Source: Schistosoma haematobium (taxonomy: Eukaryota; Platyhelminthes; Trematoda; Strigeidida; Schistosomatidae). Taken from it: a stretch of DNA of 64,000 nucleotides. The position numbers and the translations under genes are program-made. The DNA is taken from NCBI RefSeq assembly GCF_000699445.3, contig NC_067195.1, forward strand, positions 66,832,591 through 66,896,590. Reading direction: 5' to 3'. The notes beneath the pieces are model-generated. The model searched no databases. It was given only the letters and a program-made list of their open reading frames with translations, and was not told where the DNA came from. This document shows, piece after piece, positions 58,378 to 64,000 of this stretch. How positions within the stretch are numbered: the stretch's first letter is position 1; every line of letters starts with the position of its first letter.

Positions 58378-60650
58378 AAGTCTTAGTATCAACGTCTGCT
58401 GTCTATCCTAGACCTATATTCAAGATCCGTGAAGTATTACAAAATCGCTCTCCATCTGTCGTTTAGGAAAGCTTGTTTTACGTGCGTTTATTGGAGGACC
58501 CTGTCATATCTTCGTCTGGTTTTGTTGGTGTTGCACCAAGTTCTAGATCTGGGACATCACTGATCGTTCGGATCCTCAGTGTCAGTCGGTTACGTGCAGT
58601 TAGAATCGAGAGCTCCACCAAAGTTCTAAGAAATCGGTGCGAGAAACGATGTCTTTTCGTCATCTCCAACAGATCGCAGCCCGGATGCGATCAGGGATGA
58701 GTTTGGCCACCAGTCAACAGTTCTACAGAAAGTGCGAACGACAGTTATTGTAGTATTAGCCGGAGACCTGAATACATATGTCGGTCATTTAGGCGACTGA
58801 TGGGAACTTGTTGGTCTCATTTTATATAACGGTGACTGTCTACTGCAATTCTGAGCAAACTGTAATCTATTCCTGGCTAGCATTAACTGCCAGCACAGTC
58901 ATCGCCGGTCTACCACCTGGCATCCTCTTCATCTCAGGCCTGGACTCAGATCGATCACATGGCGATCAGCTAACTCTGATGTGATTGTGCGCAAGACTGG
59001 TGCTTTCTTTAGTACTTATCTGGAATCTGATTATGTTATTGTTTGAGCTACTCTCACCTTACGTTCCAGTGGCCAACAAATTCATAGTCCTAAACGGATA
59101 GATGTCAGCAAATTGGTTTCAGCTTCTGTTGAAAATAAATATGAAACTGAGCTAGGTTCAGGACCGGCTGCTATTCTACCGAAAATTGTAGATGAGCATT
59201 GGTTGCAATTGAATGACGGCATGAACGTGGAGAGTAAAGTCGCTTATGGCCTTGTGAAATGTCCCGCTTATAAGCGTTGGGTTTCTCCAGGCTCCTTACA
59301 TTTCGTTGTATCACGTCGGTCTACTCTGCGTGACCACAACTTTGACTATTAACGGGGATTGCCACCCAGTGTAATTGTGCAGAGCTCGCATAAGCACCGA
59401 GAAACCTGTTGGTCGGAGCGTACCAACAAGTTAGATGCAGTAACTGCTTCCGGTAACCGCTGGAAGCTCTATAAACCCATCCGAGTCACTGGCAGCAAGA
59501 AGCCTGATGTAAGCAAAACAATCTGTGATGATGTGATGCCAATCACTAACATCAATCGTCTTTGATGGTATGTAGAGTTTTTGAGGAGCGACTTAACTAA
59601 TCTGCTGCCGCAGTAACATCTAACAGATAGTTGTACCCTTCTTGGCTCGTGAAGACTGGTCCATCTAACTAGGTGAAAGTCCGTAAGGGACTCCAACTCT
59701 TGAAACTCCACAAATCACCAGGCCCAGATAGTCTACCTTCGACCTTTGAAGACAGTGGTGACTTTCTGGTTATGGAACTGACCGAGTTATTTACAAAAAT
59801 CTGGCAATTAGTGTTGAACACAATGGAATAAGTCGATAGTATTTCCTATCCTTGAAACGCGTTCAAGTTGTATCTACTACTACCTTTCATCATACTGGTC
59901 AGCAATCGTAGTGTTTTTTGACATTAGGATGGCCTTCTGTCCGTTGGACAGAACTGTTCTCTCGGATTGTCTATTGGAGAAGAGTGTATTTGGGAATTTA
60001 ATTAACAACTTTAAAGTCGTATATCCTAGCGCTTTGAGCGGAGTGAGGGCATACAATCACCTTTATTCATTGTTCTATTCAAGCAGTGGGGTCGGATAGG
60101 ATTGAGAAATCTCATCATTCCTCCTCAGCCTTGCCATCGATGAGGTTCTGAAAACAGCTCTGATGGATGTAGGTAGTGGTGGTGTGGATCTTTTGCCTGG
60201 AGAAAGACTTTTCAACCTTGAGTACGCGGATGATATCGTCTAACTGTGCAATTATAACCAAGTCATGTAATCCTCACTTAATCAGTGTCCTTTGGTACAG
60301 AATGTGCCTTGCACCTTTGAAGTTGAAAGTACCTTAACAAGAATTGCAGGACACTGATCCTGTACTCACCACGGTTAGTGAGCAGACAGTATTAGTCGAG
60401 AAGTCCGCGTATCTAAGTATCTCGTTAAAGATTTGAGATCAATTCATGTATAGAAAAAGCCGGGGCTGTTTATGCCAGTCTGTGTCGTTCTTGGCAATTT
60501 TCCCAGTTATTTCGGCTGTAAAAGGTCATATCTACAACGTTTCTGTGCAAAGTACTGAAGACGTCGAGTTGATGTTGTTTATTCACGATTTGACAATTCC
60601 CACCTGTAGGTATTCCACATGGTAAAGCCTCCTTACCTGATACCATCTAT
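58378..60650 (+). pseudogene. Second RTE-like LINE copy, plus strand, heavily decayed
   Basis: Reads as the same family as 54814-58135, but in the opposite direction. It carries endonuclease pieces (FYVRLLEDPVISSSG at 58473; QQFYRKCERQLL around 58720; HGDQLTLM near 58960), linker pieces (59113-59352, 59359-59565 with CWSERTNKLDAVTASGNRWK), RT pieces (KLHKSPGPDSLPSTF near 59700) and GGVDLLPGERLFNLEYADDI at about 60180-60240. The C-terminal region follows up to about 60640. Every domain has stops and indels. It starts about 170 nt inside the element relative to the other copy. Confidence 0.82.
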
Positions 60651-61600
60651 TTGATCCTTAGTTTGAGGGTTGTGGAAAATAACTTGCGCTGATTATCAGT
60701 GTCTTCTTTTCGAAGGTGAGCGATTTTGAGAGAGTCGACTCCCTGGAAAAAATTCAGAGATGTTAAACTCAACAAAGCTTATGTCATCATATTGTTTTCC
60801 CCAGAAATGTGTTGTATATCTGAAGTAAACTGCGTAGAAGTAGTAGTGGTTGTCGAGACTATCAATGTAGGTACTCGTCTGAAGACGAGCCCACTAATAA
60901 TGTAGGATGTTTTTGATCGGTAAACAGAGTAAATTCTCGGCCTTCAATAGTGTGTTGAAAGTGCAGTATAGCACAATACATGGTTAGTAGTTCCCAACCG
61001 AAAGTGCCATACCTCGATGCAGTGTTTTAAACTACTTAGAGAAGAGTGAAAAGGTTGCCAGGTGTTGCTAACACATTGCTGTAAGTCTCCTCCGACTGCC
61101 GAGTCAAATGATGTTGGAGAGGTTAGATCCCCAGATCTTACTTGAAAAAGGATCTAATTTTGTAATTTTATTTAGAAAATTTGTATTTCTTTGTTTTGGC
61201 GCCGAAAGTGCTCTTTTCACCTTCATGTCGTATTTTGCACTTGCAAGAATCTTAAATGCTATTAGTCCGTTCTGTCTTTTAGTATGCTATTTTGTAACTC
61301 TCCCCAAGGATGGTTTTGTGTTGTATATATACGTTTTGAATTATGTTTGTTGTTATCGCTCGTTTCTGGCTGTTTGCAGAATATACTTTCCCATTCCGAG
61401 CTTGGACTTCTTCCTCTAGTTAGCGGGGCTGGGACGCATTAATAGCTAGCTTGTTGGTCTTTGGTCACTGAGTCTTTGTTCCTTTCGCAGATTAAGTGAA
61501 TTCGTAACCTCTTCAAACCTAGCAGATGCGTCTACTCTAATACTAATGGATGCTTTGACTTCCTAGTGAGCGACCATAGTTGACCTGTCAAGTGTCTCAT
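60651..61600. other. Unassigned repeat-like region
   Basis: No coding family recognised. The 103-codon frame at 61108-61419 is hydrophobic and low in coding character. Confidence 0.35.
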
Positions 61601-62989
61601 GAGAGACTCGCAGTTGTTAGAAAACGTTAATAAAAACTTTTCAGGCTGTCAAAAGTCCACAAATGCTTGTCTGTGTTAGTTCTGTGCAGGTGTTCACGAA
61701 AAAGCGAACTTTCAACACATTAGAGAAGTATAACAGACAGCTATATCCACCAACTACGTTACCGTCAACGCGTGTCGTCGCGAAAATTTCCCGAAAGCAT
61801 TTCGTGTCGGATGGTTTTAATGATTGAGAAACCGTATGGTTTTATGCTATTTCTTAGAGGCTTGACATACTTGTTGACGTACCAGAAAAAATACGGGTTA
61901 TCTGCATTTTAATTTATACAGACAGACTTGTTTCGTGACAGTACCGTTTCTGAATCTTTTGGCGTCTGCGGTTACGGCCAATATTAAGATAACGTGTAGG
62001 AGAACTACAAAGATATGCATTGTCATTTTGTATCGTTTGAAGCTTTTCTATGACCGAATAAACCCCTGTGTTTAGGGTTCTAGTGATCTCCAGATCCCGG
62101 TTGTTAGATACAGCCTGTTCTTCTTGAGCGTTATTTTGAAATTAGGTGAGATTCGCTTAAACCTTTTGAGTAAATTAGATAATGAGGGATTTTTCAAGAG
62201 GTTTTTGTCAAAAGTTGTCATGAGTGCAGCTTTAAATATTAATGAAACCATCAACATGGATTCCCGTAACGTAGTGGATTATCAATACTTAAACGTAGAC
62301 ATGGTTATAGAGAAGACAAAATTGTACGCTAAGAAGAAACAAACTAAAGAGAGCTCTAACATTTGAGTTGACAGTTCCAGCTTCAGATCCTTGTATGAAA
62401 ACAAAACCGACTATTCAGGAACTAAGCTGGAACGATGTAGAACATTTGTTCAAGAAACCAAAACAGGTCGACGACTGGTTTTCAGTATCATCATAAAATT
62501 AAACGGAAAAAGAAAGACTTAGAGTACTTTTGCCAAGCAGGACTGCAAAAACGGAAAGAGTTCGGGGAACAAAACCTCATATCTTGTCGATACGGATCTC
62601 ACTTTTTATAAGTTATACGAGCCTTCCAAAAGGAACTATAGGCTACGTATGGACACGATCTAAACTTCATTAGATCCTTAATAGGCAGGATACTTTCAGA
62701 TACAATATCAGCGATGAGCATACAAAGGCTTTAAAGAATAAGAAACAAATTGAGTCAGAATGTATTCAGGCATGCCGTCACCTCAATGGTACATTTGTTT
62801 CTGCTGAAAATGTATATTACTCTATCACTAGTCTAAGTGTGTTCTTCAAAAGGGCTAAATATCATATTGCCGATTGTCACTATACGACGAGTCAGAATAG
62901 ACAATCATGTGACTTCCACATAAGATCTTATAGATCACGTGGTCACGTCATGACTAATCTACAATTTCGGGATTTAGTCTACTGTAATC
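61600..62989 (+). pseudogene. Degenerate coding remnant of unknown family
   Basis: Protein-like pieces in the plus direction are broken by stops: KSPQMLVCVSSVQVFTKKRT and STRVVAKISRKHFVSDGFND (about 61660-61830); MSVILKLGEIRLNL and NVVDYQYLNVDMVIEKTKLY (62124-62366); SDPCMKTKPTIQELSWNDVE (about 62380-62440); and QACRHLNGTFVSAENVYYSI with FFKRAKYHIADCHYTTSQNR (about 62770-62900). I do not recognise the family. It could be an old transposase, a lost element's capsid-like protein or a host pseudogene. It is interrupted on the right by the RTE-like derivative. Confidence 0.4.
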
Positions 62990-64000
62990 GTAACAAAGAT
63001 AGGTGTACTATTACCAAACTAGACCATAATTCTACATATCTACTCGATGAAGAGGAAACTACTATAAAGAACAAATGGAAAGGGATCAAAGAACCACTAA
63101 TTTCAACATGTCAGGACGGTCTGGGTCGCAAGGAGCAACATCTCGAGGAATGGATCTTCATTGAAACGCTGGGTAGGATTCAAGAAAGGAAGAACAAAAC
63201 GACAATTAACAACAGTCGAACAAGAGCAGTGAAAGTCAAGGCACACATTGAATACAAAGAGATAAACGAGAGAGAAGAGGAGCATTAGAGCCGACAAGCA
63301 GAAATGCGTAGAAGACCTGGCAGTGGCAGCGCAAAAAGCGGCAAGAGGAGGAAATATCAAACAACTATATGATATAACGAAGAAACTAACAGGAGACTAT
63401 AGTAAACCAGAGAGATCAGTCAAAGACAAGGAAGGTAAGTCAATCATTGAGATTCAATAACAGCGGAACAGCTGAATAGAGCACTTTGAAGAACTCTTTA
63501 GTAGACCAGCTCCACTGAATTCACCTGACATCTCGGCAGCAAACAGAGACCTTCCCGTAGATGTCACTCCAACAACGTTCGAAGAAATCAGGATGGTCAT
63601 TAGACAAATCTAGAGTGGGAAGACTGAAAGACCAGACAACATACCAGTTGAAGCACTAAAGTCGGACATTGAAATGACTGAAAAGACGCTCCACGTTCTA
63701 TGCAGGAGGACACATCATCAAGTCAGAATATTCAATACGAACGTGAAGACAGTCCTACTGTACGGAGCTGAAACGTGGAGAACCACTACAACCATCATCA
63801 AGAAGGTACAAGTATTTATAAATAGTTGTCTACGCAAGATACTTAACACCCATTGGCCGGATACCATCAGCAACAGCCTACTGTGGGAGAGAACAAACCA
63901 GCTTTCAGCTGAAGAGGAAATTAAGAAAATGCATGGGAAGTTGATAGGACATATATGACGAGTTATCGGCCAAAGAACCTTCCATGATGGCCTATTCAAA
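62990..64000 (+). mobile_element. RTE-like deletion derivative, second copy, runs off the window
   Basis: It reads from the linker after the endonuclease (LLDEEETTIKNKWKGIKEPL, then RKNKTTINNSRTRAVKVKAH, about 63020-63280). A stop-broken part follows, then [20 protein letters not shown] at 63674, jumping straight into the post-RT region ([34 protein letters not shown]). The junction between HVL and RRTHHQ is the same as in the copy at 39513, so the RT domain is missing from both at the same place. Confidence 0.85.

Noticed and set aside
1..64000. CRISPR array, prokaryotic operons or integrated bacteriophage
   Set aside because: Only eukaryotic features are seen: introns, retrotransposons and microsatellites. 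No regularly spaced repeats exist apart from the AT runs.

Overview
The window looks like trematode (Schistosoma-type) nuclear DNA. It is AT-rich and intron-heavy, packed with schistosome-style RTE-like and CR1-like non-LTR retrotransposons, and it carries a tRNA-derived SINE with a hammerhead ribozyme resembling the schistosome Sm-alpha family. No species can be fixed from the sequence alone, and no prokaryotic gene organisation is present.

Two host genes can be reconstructed from exons with consistent splice sites and phases. On the minus strand (7916 down to 3410, continuing beyond base 1) lie the first four coding exons of a K+/Cl- cotransporter (SLC12 family, KCC type): an acidic cytoplasmic N-terminus and the first membrane helix. 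On the plus strand (about 28338-53690) lies a separase gene (peptidase C50, ESPL1-like). Fifteen exons (one tentative) give an open frame of 1479 codons including the stop. The catalytic His and Cys are 26 codons apart, as in human separase. The first coding exon of separase is not resolved.

The two genes are separated by a 20-kb repeat zone (11.6-26.8 kb). It contains: (i) a 3.4-kb palindrome with about 1.06-kb inverted arms around a CR1-like LINE fragment that itself holds an RTE-like 3' fragment; (ii) a minus-strand stack of CR1-like LINEs (15.4-25.4 kb), with one LINE apparently inserted inside another and a Ty3/gypsy-type LTR element (20643-23011) inserted between ORF1 and ORF2; (iii) a plus-strand CR1-like 3' fragment (25.8-26.8 kb).

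The separase introns, especially the 7-kb intron at 30.6-37.5 kb, hold more nested elements: a TIR element split by a short RTE-like derivative, an RTE-like LINE fused to the hammerhead SINE, two copies of a roughly 0.5-kb SINE-like family with clear target-site duplications and a LINE-type 3' tail, and an RTE-like deletion derivative.

Downstream of separase (54-64 kb) the window is again repeats: two related RTE-like LINEs head-to-head (54.8-60.6 kb), an unidentified degenerate coding remnant (61.6-62.99 kb), and a second RTE-like deletion derivative that runs off the right edge and shares the same internal breakpoint as the one at 39 kb. Nothing here acts as an operon; the two host genes are single-copy eukaryotic genes and the rest is mostly broken mobile DNA.
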